Positions 1 through 8,161 of a DNA stretch of 64,000 nt are shown here, piece after piece. This DNA comes from Humibacillus xanthopallidus. GTDB taxonomy: Bacteria; Actinomycetota; Actinomycetes; Actinomycetales; Dermatophilaceae. Both the position numbers and the translations under genes were made by a program. Within the stretch, counting starts at the first letter, position 1. Each line of letters starts with the position of its first letter. The DNA lies in contig NZ_VFPM01000002.1 in the NCBI RefSeq assembly GCF_006716675.1, positions 868,001 through 932,000 on the forward strand, in the 5' to 3' direction. The notes beneath the pieces are model-generated. The model was not told the DNA's origin. It saw only the letters and a list, made by a program, of their open reading frames with translations, and did no database searches.

Positions 1-504
<504 letters not shown>

Positions 505-618
505 GACAGCTCTCCTCCTCCGGCCCCCGCCGGGTCGATCCTGACGGGGCCAACTCAACCACAGCGGGTCGCGGTCGGGACGCAGACCTCCGCACACGGC
601 ATACGGGCGGCGCCTCTC

Positions 619-624
619 TATAGT
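619..624 (+). promoter_or_regulatory. Candidate -10 box of the CNNM pair
   Basis: TATAGT lies 8 nt before the ATG at 633, the spacing expected if transcription begins at or next to that ATG (leaderless mRNA). No clear -35 hexamer is visible. A GTATGCCG-family copy lies just upstream, at 598. Confidence 0.5.
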
Positions 625-632
625 GGGGCGCG

Positions 633-683
633 ATGACCGACGCCGACGATCGCCTGGCCTCGGCCGGCCGGATGCTCCCATGA
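633..683 (+). CDS. Possible 16-codon leader peptide
   Basis: An ATG 8 nt after the TATAGT box opens a short frame encoding MTDADDRLASAGRMLP. It ends in a TGA that overlaps the ATG of the next gene (ATGA at 680-683). The CNNM gene has no convincing ribosome site of its own, so a leaderless short ORF that hands ribosomes on by termination-reinitiation would explain the arrangement. This rests on position only; the peptide resembles nothing I recognise. Confidence 0.4.
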   Translation: MTDADDRLASAGRMLP

Positions 684-2113
684 CCGAGTGGCTGTTGCTG
701 CTCGTCGCCGTGCTGCTCACCGCCGGCACGGCCGTCTTCGTCGCGGCCGAGTTCTCGCTCGTCGCGATCGACCGCCCCACGGTGCAGCGGGCGATCGACG
801 AGGGGGACTCGCGGGCGCGCGTCGTGCTCCAGTCGGTGACCCAGCTCTCGACCCAGCTGTCGGCGGCCCAGGTCGGCATCACGATCACCACGCTCGTCGT
901 CGGCGCCCTCGCGCAACCGTCCATCGGCAGTCTCGTGGCGGGCCCGCTCACGGCGCTCGGCCTGTCGGCCGGAGCCGTCGAGGCGGTCTCGAGCGCGCTC
1001 GCCCTCGTGCTCGCGACGGTCTTCTCCATGGTCTTCGGCGAGCTGCTGCCGCAGTTCCTCGGCATCTCGGCGCCGCTCGCGACGGCGAAGGTCGTGGCCC
1101 TGCCGGTGCGCGTCTTCGCGGCGGTCGCCAAGCCGCTCATCATCGTGCTCAACGGCTCGGCCAACCGCTTCCTGCGGGCGGTGGGCATCGAGCCGCAGGA
1201 GGAGCTGTCGGGCGCGCGCACGCCGCAGGAGCTCGCGAGCCTCGTGCAGAGATCGGCCGATGCCGGCACGCTCGACATCACGACCGCTCGCATGCTCACC
1301 CGATCGCTCGGCTTCGGCGAGCGCACGGCCGACGACGTCATGACGCCGCGGGTGCGGTGCACCGGCATCCACCGCGACGAGTCGGCCGAGGACGTGCTGC
1401 GCCTGTCGCGGCGCACCGGCCACTCGCGCTTCCCCGTCCTCGGTGACGACTGGGATGACATCGACGGCGTCGTGCACGTCAAGAAGGCGATGGCCGTGCC
1501 GCACGAGCGACGCAAGGACGTGCCGGTGTCGGCCCTGATGTCCGACCGTCTCGTCGTGCCCGAGACGATCCGGCTCGACCCGCTGCTGCGTGAGCTGCGT
1601 GAGGGCGGCTTCCAGATGGCCGTCGTCGTCGACGAGTACGGCGGCACGTCCGGCATCGTCACCCTCGAGGACGTCGTCGAGGAGATCGTGGGAGAGGTCG
1701 CCGACGAGCACGACCGCACGCGCCAGAGCGGGCGCGAGCTCGTCGACGGGTCGTGGACGGTGCCCGGCCTCTGGCGCCCCGACGAGGTGCGCGACGCCTT
1801 CGATGCCGACGTGCCCGACGGGCCGACCTACGAGACGATGGGCGGCTTCGTCATGAGCGCTCTCGGCCGGGTGCCCGTCGTCGGTGACGTCGTCTCGCTT
1901 CCCGGCTGGCGGATCGTCGTCGCGGGGATGGCCGGCCGTCGGGTCGACCGGTTGCGCTTCGTCCCCGACCCCGACTCGCTGCCCTCCGAGACGTCGTCGT
2001 CCTCCGAGGCGTCGTCGTCCTCCGCGGCGTCGTCGTCCTCCGAGGCGTCGTCGTCCTCCGCGGCGTCGTCGTCCTCCGACGGGTCGTCGCCGCCGGGGGA
2101 GGGGCAGCCGTGA
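680..2113 (+). CDS. CNNM/CorC (HlyC) family membrane protein with CBS pair and Ser-rich tail
   Basis: This 477-residue protein has the domain order of the CNNM/CorC family, which is linked to Mg2+/Co2+ export or tolerance. A DUF21-type membrane domain (about 1-185) is followed by a CBS pair (about 205-330, with DEYGGTSGIVTLED) and a CorC_HlyC domain (about 345-425). Residues 439-468 are five SSSSxx repeats, probably disordered and cytoplasmic. ATG 680 was chosen because the membrane segment MTEWLLLLVAVLLTA begins there; an upstream GTG at 623 lies within the -10 box. The stop overlaps the start of a second family member (GTGA), so the two are translationally coupled and may form a heteromer. 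Older 'hemolysin' names for this family are not supported. Confidence 0.9.
   Translation: MTEWLLLLVAVLLTAGTAVFVAAEFSLVAIDRPTVQRAIDEGDSRARVVLQSVTQLSTQLSAAQVGITITTLVVGALAQPSIGSLVAGPLTALGLSAGAVEAVSSALALVLATVFSMVFGELLPQFLGISAPLATAKVVALPVRVFAAVAKPLIIVLNGSANRFLRAVGIEPQEELSGARTPQELASLVQRSADAGTLDITTARMLTRSLGFGERTADDVMTPRVRCTGIHRDESAEDVLRLSRRTGHSRFPVLGDDWDDIDGVVHVKKAMAVPHERRKDVPVSALMSDRLVVPETIRLDPLLRELREGGFQMAVVVDEYGGTSGIVTLEDVVEEIVGEVADEHDRTRQSGRELVDGSWTVPGLWRPDEVRDAFDADVPDGPTYETMGGFVMSALGRVPVVGDVVSLPGWRIVVAGMAGRRVDRLRFVPDPDSLPSETSSSSEASSSSAASSSSEASSSSAASSSSDGSSPPGEGQP
1994..2083 (+). repeat. Five tandem 18-bp units encoding SSSSEA/SSSSAA/SSSSDG
   Basis: Units of 18 bp start at 1994, 2012, 2030, 2048 and 2066 and differ mainly in the fifth codon (GAG, GCG or GAC). 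The tract is nearly pure TCG/TCC serine codons. In-frame length change by slippage is plausible. Confidence 0.9.
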
Positions 2114-3147
2114 GCGGGCCCTGGGTCTACGTCGTCTCGCTGCTGCTCCTGCTCGGCAACTCCTTCTTCGTCGGTGCGGAGTTCGCGGCCATGGCCGTGC
2201 GCCGTTCGACGCTCGAGCCGCTCGCCGACGCCGGCAGCAAGCGCGCCGCGTCGTGCCTCCAGGCGCTCGAGCGGCTCGGCTCCATGCTCGTCACCGCGCA
2301 GCTCGGGATCACGGTGTGCTCGGTGGGTCTCGGTGCGCTCGCCGAGGCCGCGCTGCACCACCTCTTCGAGCCGGTCTTCCACTCCTGGGGGCTCTCCGAC
2401 GCGTGGGCCAGTGGCGTCGCGCTCGCGATCGCGCTGCTCATCGTCAGCTACCTCCACGTGGTCGTCGGCGAGATGATCCCCAAGAACCTCGCCATCGCCG
2501 GGCCCGACCGCGCGGCCCTCGTCCTCGTGCCCCCGCTCTTCTTCCTCGCCCGCAGCCTGCGTCACATCGTCGGTGCCATGGAGACGACCGCGAAGTGGAT
2601 GGTGCGGCGCTTCGGCATCGAGCCCAAGGACGAGATCGCCTCGGCCTTCACGGCCGAGGAGGTGGCCCACATCGTCGGCGAGTCGCGCCGGGAGGGGCTC
2701 ATCGAGGAGGAGCGGCACGGCCTCGTCGCCAAGACGCTGGAGTTCTCCGACAAGCGTGCCCACGAGGTCGCGGTCGGGCTCGACGCGTTGACGACGGTGC
2801 CCCTCGGGGCGACCCCGGCAGACATCGAGCGGCTCGTCGCCAAGCAGGGCTTCTCGCGCTACCCCGTGCGTGACGCCGCCGACGAGATCGCGGGCTACCT
2901 CCACCTCAAGGACGTCCTCTACGCCGACGACGAGCGGCACGAGCTGCCGATCCCTCCCAAGCGGATCCGCCGCCTCGCGACGGTCCGCCAGCAGGACGAG
3001 GTCGAGGACGTGCTCGCGACGATGCAGCTCACCGGCTCGCACCTCGCCCGCGTCATCGACGACGAGGGTGTGGTCACCGGAGTGGTCTTCCTCGAGGACG
3101 TCATCGAAGAGCTCGTCGGAGAGGTCACCGACACCACTCAGCGCTGA
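2110..3147 (+). CDS. CNNM/CorC (HlyC) family membrane protein, second copy
   Basis: This 345-residue protein is a paralogue of its upstream neighbour. It has a DUF21 membrane domain (about 1-190, beginning WVYVVSLLLLLGNSFFVGAEF) and a CBS pair (about 210-340, ending VVFLEDVIEELVGEV). It stops after the CBS region, so the C-terminal CorC_HlyC domain of the first copy is absent, as is the Ser tail. Its GTG start overlaps the upstream TGA by GTGA, which implies coupled synthesis. In such tandem pairs one partner may supply the regulatory C-terminal domain for both; that is inference. An ion-export role follows from the family only. Confidence 0.87.
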   Translation: MSGPWVYVVSLLLLLGNSFFVGAEFAAMAVRRSTLEPLADAGSKRAASCLQALERLGSMLVTAQLGITVCSVGLGALAEAALHHLFEPVFHSWGLSDAWASGVALAIALLIVSYLHVVVGEMIPKNLAIAGPDRAALVLVPPLFFLARSLRHIVGAMETTAKWMVRRFGIEPKDEIASAFTAEEVAHIVGESRREGLIEEERHGLVAKTLEFSDKRAHEVAVGLDALTTVPLGATPADIERLVAKQGFSRYPVRDAADEIAGYLHLKDVLYADDERHELPIPPKRIRRLATVRQQDEVEDVLATMQLTGSHLARVIDDEGVVTGVVFLEDVIEELVGEVTDTTQR

Positions 3148-3150
3148 CGC

Positions 3151-3768
3151 TCAGTTGCCTTCGCGCGCAAGCCAGCCGAGGTATGCCGCCCCGCGGGGTG
3201 AGAGCTCGTAGCCGACGTCGTGACTGATGGTGAGTCCCAAGGCCTTGAGCTTGCGGATGTCGGCCTTCATCGGGAGCAGCTCGACCCCGCGCAGTGCGGC
3301 GAGCTCCTTGGAGACGACGCGGGGGTTGTCGCGGATCCACTCGAGGATCTCGCAAGTCCACGGGCCCGCGGGGCGGGCGTCGAGGCGGTCGAGCCGGATC
3401 CGGAGGTCTTTCAGCGTCTCCTCGTCGGGAAGGCTGTCGCGCAAGGCGATTCGCGGATCCTCGCCGGCCCAGCTCAGCCTGATCCGGTAGACCTTGTCGC
3501 CACCGCGGCCGCCCCGTGCGGAGGGTTTGCGCGTCGTCGGGGCGAGGAACTTCTGCAGGGTGGCGAGGTCCTTGACGCCGGCCCGCAGCGCATCGCGCTC
3601 GGTCAGCCGGGAGGGGTCGCGGACCTGGCTCACGGCCTCGAAGCGGACGAGGCCCGCCGGTGTCAGCTGCAGCCCGCCCACCTTGACCCGTGGAGCGTCC
3701 CACCGGCGGAAGGCCTGGGTCACCGTGCCGGCACGGATCGCCTCGGCGACGGGCTTCGAGATGAGCAC
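3151..3768 (-). CDS. ASCH-domain protein (PUA-like fold)
   Basis: The protein is 205 residues. Its N-terminus (VLISKPVAEAIRAGTVTQAFRRW) has the look of an ASCH domain, a PUA-like fold expected to bind RNA or nucleotides: a 'G-T-x-T-x-x-F-R-R-W' core followed by P-R-V-x-x-G. The C-terminal part (about 120-205) resembles a winged-helix segment, with LRGVELLPMKADIRKLKALGLT. Two GTG starts are possible, 3768 and 3783; I chose 3768 because the domain begins there. No biological role is established. It is divergent to the patatin gene with only 39 bp between the starts, so the two share a promoter region. One GTATGCCG copy near its 3' end encodes Ala-Ala-Tyr-Leu. Confidence 0.75.
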   Translation of the reverse strand: MLISKPVAEAIRAGTVTQAFRRWDAPRVKVGGLQLTPAGLVRFEAVSQVRDPSRLTERDALRAGVKDLATLQKFLAPTTRKPSARGGRGGDKVYRIRLSWAGEDPRIALRDSLPDEETLKDLRIRLDRLDARPAGPWTCEILEWIRDNPRVVSKELAALRGVELLPMKADIRKLKALGLTISHDVGYELSPRGAAYLGWLAREGN

Positions 3769-3795
3769 GCCCCATCGTGGCACGAGGCTGCGGGG

Positions 3796-3801
3796 TAGCG
3801 T
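3796..3801 (+). promoter_or_regulatory. Candidate -10 box, leaderless patatin gene
   Basis: TAGCGT lies 6 nt before GTG 3808. The same TANNNT-N6-start arrangement recurs at many genes in this window. Confidence 0.5.
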
Positions 3802-3807
3802 CGCTGC

Positions 3808-4638
3808 GTGGAGACGCAACGAACGGCCTTCGTGCTCGGTGGTGGCGGGCTGCTCGGCGCCGTGGAGGTCGGCATGCTGCGCGCCCTGCTCGACGCCGGC
3901 ATCCGCCCCGACCTCGTCGTGGGGACCTCCGTCGGTGCACTCAACGGGGCTCTCGTCGCAGCCGATCCGACGCCGGCCGTCGTCGACCGGCTCGTGGAGC
4001 TGTGGCGCAGTGCGTCCGAGGGGCGCGAGATCTACGGCGACAGCGTGCTGCGCCAGGCCGCCCGGGCCATGCGCACCCGGACGCACCTGCACTCGGCGAG
4101 CCCCCTGCGCCAGCGCATCGCCGAGGAGCTGGGTGACCGGACCTTCGCCGACCTCGCCGTTCCCTTCCAGTGCTGCGCCGCCTCCATCGAGCGGGCGACG
4201 GAGCACTGGTTCACCTCCGGCAGTGTCGTCGACGCGGTGGTCGCCTCCGCCGCCGTTCCGGGCCTGCTGCCACCGGCCGAGGTCGACGGCGAGCACTACC
4301 TCGACGGCGGCATCGTCAACTCGATCCCGCTCGGGCGGGCCGTCGAGCTCGGCGCCGAGCGCATCTACGTGCTCCAGGTGGGTCGCGCGGAGAAGCCGCT
4401 CGCGGTCCCGACGCGACCGTGGGAGGTCGCCCGCGTGTCGTTCGAGATCGCCCGTCGCCACCGCTACGTGCGCGAGCTCGCCGCCGTCCCGGCCGGGGTC
4501 GAGGTGCACGTCATGCCGACCGGGAGCGCCGGTGATGGCGACGACTCGATCCTCGCGTACCGCAGCTTCTCAGCCGTGGGCCGACGGATCGAGCAGGCGC
4601 ACCTGGCCTCGGCGGCATACCTCGCCGGGCTGTCGTGA
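3808..4638 (+). CDS. Patatin-like phospholipase / acyl hydrolase
   Basis: This 276-residue patatin-fold enzyme should hydrolyse ester bonds in phospholipids or other acyl esters using a Ser-Asp dyad. The oxyanion-hole loop GGGGLLG is at 11-17, the nucleophile elbow GTSVG at 39-43 (Ser41), and the catalytic DGG at 166-168. No signal peptide is visible, so it is probably cytoplasmic or membrane-peripheral. Its stop overlaps the GTG of the next gene, a lysophospholipid acyltransferase-like protein (GTGA). This suggests a deacylation-reacylation pair in membrane lipid remodelling, an inference from context. One GTATGCCG-family copy near the 3' end forces a GCA alanine codon. Confidence 0.88.
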   Translation: METQRTAFVLGGGGLLGAVEVGMLRALLDAGIRPDLVVGTSVGALNGALVAADPTPAVVDRLVELWRSASEGREIYGDSVLRQAARAMRTRTHLHSASPLRQRIAEELGDRTFADLAVPFQCCAASIERATEHWFTSGSVVDAVVASAAVPGLLPPAEVDGEHYLDGGIVNSIPLGRAVELGAERIYVLQVGRAEKPLAVPTRPWEVARVSFEIARRHRYVRELAAVPAGVEVHVMPTGSAGDGDDSILAYRSFSAVGRRIEQAHLASAAYLAGLS

Positions 4639-5702
4639 CCGGCCTGCTGCGCCGCACGGCGCTCGGTGCCGCGATGGTCGCGCTGACGGTGCTCGTCGTC
4701 GTCACGGTGCCGCTCTGGCTCGTCGTCGCCGCGGCAGCCTCACCCCTCGTGTCAGGACGGCTGCGCCCGCTGCGGCTCGTGTGGCTGCTCCTGCTGCACC
4801 TGCTCCTCGAGACCGCGATGATCGTCGTCATGCTCGTGCTGTGGGTGGCGTCGGGCTTCGGCTGGGCCATCCGGCGGCCGTGGTTCGAGCGGGCGCACTA
4901 CGGGCTCATGCGGTGCTACCTCGTCGTGATGTTCCGCGCGGCGCGGCGCGTGCTGCGGCTGCAGATCACTGTCGAGGGCGACCCGCCGCGCCCGACCGAG
5001 CCGGGCGGCATCCTCGTGCTCTCGCGTCACGCTGGCCCCGGCGACTCCTTCATCCTCGTCTACGCGTTGCTCCACTGGTACGGCCGCGAGCCCCGGGTCG
5101 TGCTCAAGGACACGATGTCGCTCGACCCCGCGATCGGGCTGCTCCTCCACCGCCTGCCGGCGCGCTTCATCTCGCCCAACCCCGGCTCGTCGGCGGCGAG
5201 CGCGGCGATCGAGGCGCAGATCACCGAGCTCGCCACCGGGCTCGACGACGACGACGCCTTCGTCATCTTCCCGGAGGGCGGCAACTTCACCGAGGCCCGC
5301 CGCGACCGGGCGATCGCCTCGCTGCACCGTCTCGGGCTGCACGCCATGGCGCGCAGGGCAGAGCGGATGACGAACGTGCTCGCCCCGCGGCCCGGCGGGG
5401 TGCTCGCCGCGCTCGACGCGGCTCCCGAAGCCGACGTCGCGCTCGTCGGGCACACGGGGCTCGACCACATGGTGACGGTCACCGACATCTGGCGCGAGCT
5501 GCCGATGGACAAGGAGATCGTCATGCGGTGGTGGCGGGTGCCACGCGCCGAGGTGCCGCAGGGTCGCGACGAGCGCATCGACTGGCTCTTCACGCGGTGG
5601 GAGCAGATCGACGCGTGGATCGACGAGCACCAGCCGGCCGACCTGCCGCGCGGACGACTGCCCGCGGAGCCTGTCCTGGAACGGCCTGCCCCGATGCGGT
5701 GA
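4635..5702 (+). CDS. PlsC-like lysophospholipid acyltransferase family protein
   Basis: The protein is 355 residues with two hydrophobic segments near the N-terminus (about 8-38 and 48-72). The acyltransferase motif HxxxxD is HAGPGD at 132-137, and the second motif FPEGG starts at 212. These are the catalytic and glycerophosphate-binding signatures of the PlsC/LPLAT superfamily, which transfers fatty acyl groups to lysophospholipids at the membrane. The motif spacing of about 80 residues is a little longer than in minimal PlsC proteins. It overlaps the patatin gene by 4 nt and is surely cotranscribed. The acceptor is unknown, and a glycolipid or polyprenol acceptor cannot be excluded. Confidence 0.85.
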   Translation: MTGLLRRTALGAAMVALTVLVVVTVPLWLVVAAAASPLVSGRLRPLRLVWLLLLHLLLETAMIVVMLVLWVASGFGWAIRRPWFERAHYGLMRCYLVVMFRAARRVLRLQITVEGDPPRPTEPGGILVLSRHAGPGDSFILVYALLHWYGREPRVVLKDTMSLDPAIGLLLHRLPARFISPNPGSSAASAAIEAQITELATGLDDDDAFVIFPEGGNFTEARRDRAIASLHRLGLHAMARRAERMTNVLAPRPGGVLAALDAAPEADVALVGHTGLDHMVTVTDIWRELPMDKEIVMRWWRVPRAEVPQGRDERIDWLFTRWEQIDAWIDEHQPADLPRGRLPAEPVLERPAPMR

Positions 5703-5789
5703 GGCGCGCCGGGACCGAGCCCAGCGGCATACGGCACGGTGGCCGGAGGTCATACTTCGTGCAGAGACGCGACAGGGTTGGGAGCGGAT

Positions 5790-6452
5790 GTGGACAACGA
5801 CGGGCCTGCGACCGGGATGCTGCGGCCCCAGAGCCTGGTCGAGCTCGCCACCGACCGGCTTCGCAGCGAGATCCTGTCCGGCGCGCTCGTGCCCGGTGAG
5901 CGACTCGTCGAGGAGCAGCTGACCCAGCGCTTCCAGATCAGCCGCGCACCCCTTCGGGAGGCGCTGCGCCTGCTGATGGAGCAGGGGCTCGTCGAGCACC
6001 TTCCCCGTCGAGGCGCCCGCGTGAAGACGTACTCCGACCGCGACTTCGACGAGCTGTTCGCCGTCCGGCATGCGCTCGAGCGCTTCGCCCTGACACAGAC
6101 CGGGGGCCGGGGCCTCGAGGGGCTCGACCTGACCGGGGTGGAGTCCTCGCTCGAGACCCTGCGTGACGCCGCGTCGCGCAGCGACCGGTTGGCGGCGAGC
6201 GACGCGCACCGGGCCTTCCACCTCGCTCTGGTCGCGCTGGCCGGAAATCGGCAGCTTCTCGTCACCTACGAGCCCGTCATCGTCAAGCTCCAGCTCTACA
6301 TGGCAGCGAACCTTCGGCTCGAGGCGGACACCAGCTCGCCCATCGAAGGGGTGCGTCGCCACGAGCGCCTCCTCGACGCGCTCCTCGAGGGTGACCCGGT
6401 GCGAATCGGAGACGAGCTCGACCGCCACGGGGCGCGTCGCTACTTCCACTAG
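5790..6452 (+). CDS. GntR-family transcriptional regulator, FCD subfamily
   Basis: This 220-residue protein has a winged helix-turn-helix at about 10-78 (LATDRLRSEILSGALVPGERL, then ISRAPLREALRLL) and a helical FCD effector domain at about 84-215. FCD proteins usually sense small acids or related metabolites. It stands directly upstream of, and codirectional with, the biuret/allophanate genes, so it is the obvious candidate regulator of that cluster. GTG 5790 was chosen because GGGAGCGG precedes it by a good distance. A weak -10-like CATACT is near 5751, and a GTATGCCG-family copy is in the promoter region at 5726. The true ligand is unknown. Confidence 0.85.
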   Translation: MDNDGPATGMLRPQSLVELATDRLRSEILSGALVPGERLVEEQLTQRFQISRAPLREALRLLMEQGLVEHLPRRGARVKTYSDRDFDELFAVRHALERFALTQTGGRGLEGLDLTGVESSLETLRDAASRSDRLAASDAHRAFHLALVALAGNRQLLVTYEPVIVKLQLYMAANLRLEADTSSPIEGVRRHERLLDALLEGDPVRIGDELDRHGARRYFH

Positions 6453-6532
6453 CCGAAGCCCACGGTAGGACCGGTTTGCCCGGTTCCGAAACGTGACTTT
6501 TACGCGGGCGCAACCTGCGTTCAGTGCAAACG

Positions 6533-6573
6533 GTCGACAATCGACATCTACCAGCGATGAGCAGGAGGTGAGG
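6533..6573 (+). promoter_or_regulatory. Promoter/operator candidate and ribosome site of the biuret cluster
   Basis: GACAAT (6536-6541) is a plausible -10 box lying inside a small inverted repeat GTCGA-caa-TCGAC (6533-6545), which could be a GntR operator. The ribosome site GGAGG begins at 6564, ahead of ATG 6574. No good -35 box is seen. The 121-bp gap separates the regulator from the first structural gene. Confidence 0.4.
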
Positions 6574-7335
6574 ATGATCGACGCACGCACCACCAACGTG
6601 ACCCGGGCTCCCGCACGGGTCGGGAGCACCGACGGCTGGTCTGTCGGGCCGGTGGCGGCCAGGCCCTATGCCTGGCCGTACGACGGCCGGGTCGACACGC
6701 GGCACCTGGCCGTCATCTGCATCGACTGGCAGGTGGACTTCTGCGGCGCGGGCGGCTACGTCGACCGGATGGGCTATGACATCCGCCTGACCCGGGCCGG
6801 CCTTCCGGCCACGGCGATGCTCCTCGAGCATGCCCGTGCGACTGGGATGACCGTGATCCACACCCGCGAGGGTCACGCCCCCGACCTCGGGGACCTCCCG
6901 GCGAACAAGCGCTGGCGTTCGGCGCAGATCGGGGCCGAGATCGGCTCGGCGGGGCCGCGCGGACGCATCCTCGTCCGTGGCGAACCCGGCTGGGAGATCG
7001 TGCCGGAGGTGGCGCCGGCCCCTGGGGAGTTCGTCGTCGACAAGCCGGGGAAGGGCGCCTTCTACGCCACCAACCTCGACCTCCTGCTCCGGACCAACCA
7101 GATCACGCACCTCCTGCTCACCGGCATCACGACCGACGTGTGCGTGCACACGACGATGCGCGAGGCCAACGATCGTGGCTACGAGTGTCTCGTCCTCGCC
7201 GACTGCACCGGGGCCACCGATCCGTCCAACCACGATGCGGCGCTGCACATGGTCACGATGCAGGGCGGCGTCTTCGGCGCGGTGGCCGAGGCCGCCGACG
7301 TCATCGCCGCCACCGACCGAGGGGGAGAGCAATGA
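6574..7335 (+). CDS. biuH: Biuret amidohydrolase (isochorismatase-like cysteine hydrolase)
   Basis: The protein has 253 residues. It should hydrolyse biuret to allophanate and ammonia in the cytoplasm. The catalytic triad is visible as Asp51 (ICIDWQVDF), Lys157 (VVDKPGKG) and Cys190 (TTDVCVHTT). The intervals of 106 and 33 residues equal those I recall for Rhizobium leguminosarum BiuH (Asp36, Lys142, Cys175). Blocks such as PYAWPYDG, LPANKRWRS, GYVDRMGYD and the GATDxxNHxAA region also match my memory of that enzyme. ATG 6574 is preceded by GCAGGAGGTGAGG. The stop overlaps the next gene's ATG (ATGA). The allophanate hydrolase gene downstream supplies the next pathway step. A related amide substrate remains possible. 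Confidence 0.8.
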   Translation: MIDARTTNVTRAPARVGSTDGWSVGPVAARPYAWPYDGRVDTRHLAVICIDWQVDFCGAGGYVDRMGYDIRLTRAGLPATAMLLEHARATGMTVIHTREGHAPDLGDLPANKRWRSAQIGAEIGSAGPRGRILVRGEPGWEIVPEVAPAPGEFVVDKPGKGAFYATNLDLLLRTNQITHLLLTGITTDVCVHTTMREANDRGYECLVLADCTGATDPSNHDAALHMVTMQGGVFGAVAEAADVIAATDRGGEQ

Positions 7336-8024
7336 CCGAGATCATCGTCGAGGCGGCACCCTCGCCGTTCCGCTTCGACCCCGCCAGCACGGCGCTGGTG
7401 CTCATCGACATGCAACGGGACTTCGTCGAGCCCGGCGGCTTCGGGGAGTCGCTCGGCAACGACGTGTCGATCCTCCAGGCCGTCGTGCCTCCCCTGCAGG
7501 CCGTCCTCGCCGACGCCCGCGAGCGGGGGCTCACGGTCATCCACACGCGAGAGGGCCACCGACCCGACCTCTCGGACTGCCCACCGGCGAAGCTGATGCG
7601 CGGCGCACCGTCGATGCGCATCGGCGATCCCGGCCCCAAGGGTCGCATCCTGGTTCGCGGCGAGTACGGCCACGACATCATCGACGACCTCGCGCCGCTG
7701 CCGGGCGAGGTCGTCATCGACAAACCCGGCAAGGGTTCGTTCTACGCGACCGGGCTGGACGACCTCCTGCAGGCATCCGGCATCACGTCCCTGATCGTCA
7801 CCGGAGTCACCACCGAGGTGTGCGTGCACACCACGGTGCGCGAGGCGAACGACCGCGGATACGAGTGCCTCGTCCTGTCGGACTGCGTCGGCTCGTACTT
7901 CCCGGAGTTCCAGAAGGCAGCACTGGCCATGATCAGCGCCCAGGGCGGCATCTTCGGCTGGGTTGCTCCCTCGCCTGACTACCTGTCGGCCCTCACGGCG
8001 GACGAGCCCACGCTCTCGGCCTGA
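7332..8024 (+). CDS. Second isochorismatase-like cysteine hydrolase (biuret/triuret-hydrolase candidate)
   Basis: This 230-residue paralogue of the preceding enzyme has the full triad: Asp26 (LIDMQRDF), Lys131 (VIDKPGKGSF) and Cys164 (TTEVCVHTT). It lacks the N-terminal extension of the first copy. Its substrate-loop segments also differ (PPAKLMRG instead of ANKRWRS; SYFPEFQKAA instead of the GATD-type loop), so a different amide substrate is likely. In the described triuret pathway a BiuH-like triuret hydrolase acts before BiuH, which makes this a candidate for that step. A ureidoacrylate-type hydrolase or a second biuret hydrolase are alternatives. It is translationally coupled to biuH by an ATGA overlap. 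Confidence 0.82.
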   Translation: MTEIIVEAAPSPFRFDPASTALVLIDMQRDFVEPGGFGESLGNDVSILQAVVPPLQAVLADARERGLTVIHTREGHRPDLSDCPPAKLMRGAPSMRIGDPGPKGRILVRGEYGHDIIDDLAPLPGEVVIDKPGKGSFYATGLDDLLQASGITSLIVTGVTTEVCVHTTVREANDRGYECLVLSDCVGSYFPEFQKAALAMISAQGGIFGWVAPSPDYLSALTADEPTLSA

Positions 8025-8161
8025 TCCCCCCACCCTCCACGAACGGGCCCAGCGACGGGCCCCTCACGAAAGGTCAACGAAGGGTCCCCACGAGTGGCCC
8101 TGTGCACCGCCAACGCGTCATCCCTGCCTGCCCTCAGCACCGACGTCCAAGGAGGAGTCCC

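Noticed and set aside
4752..6629. Long minus-strand frame across the acyltransferase and GntR genes
   Set aside because: Shadow of two well-supported genes on the other strand.
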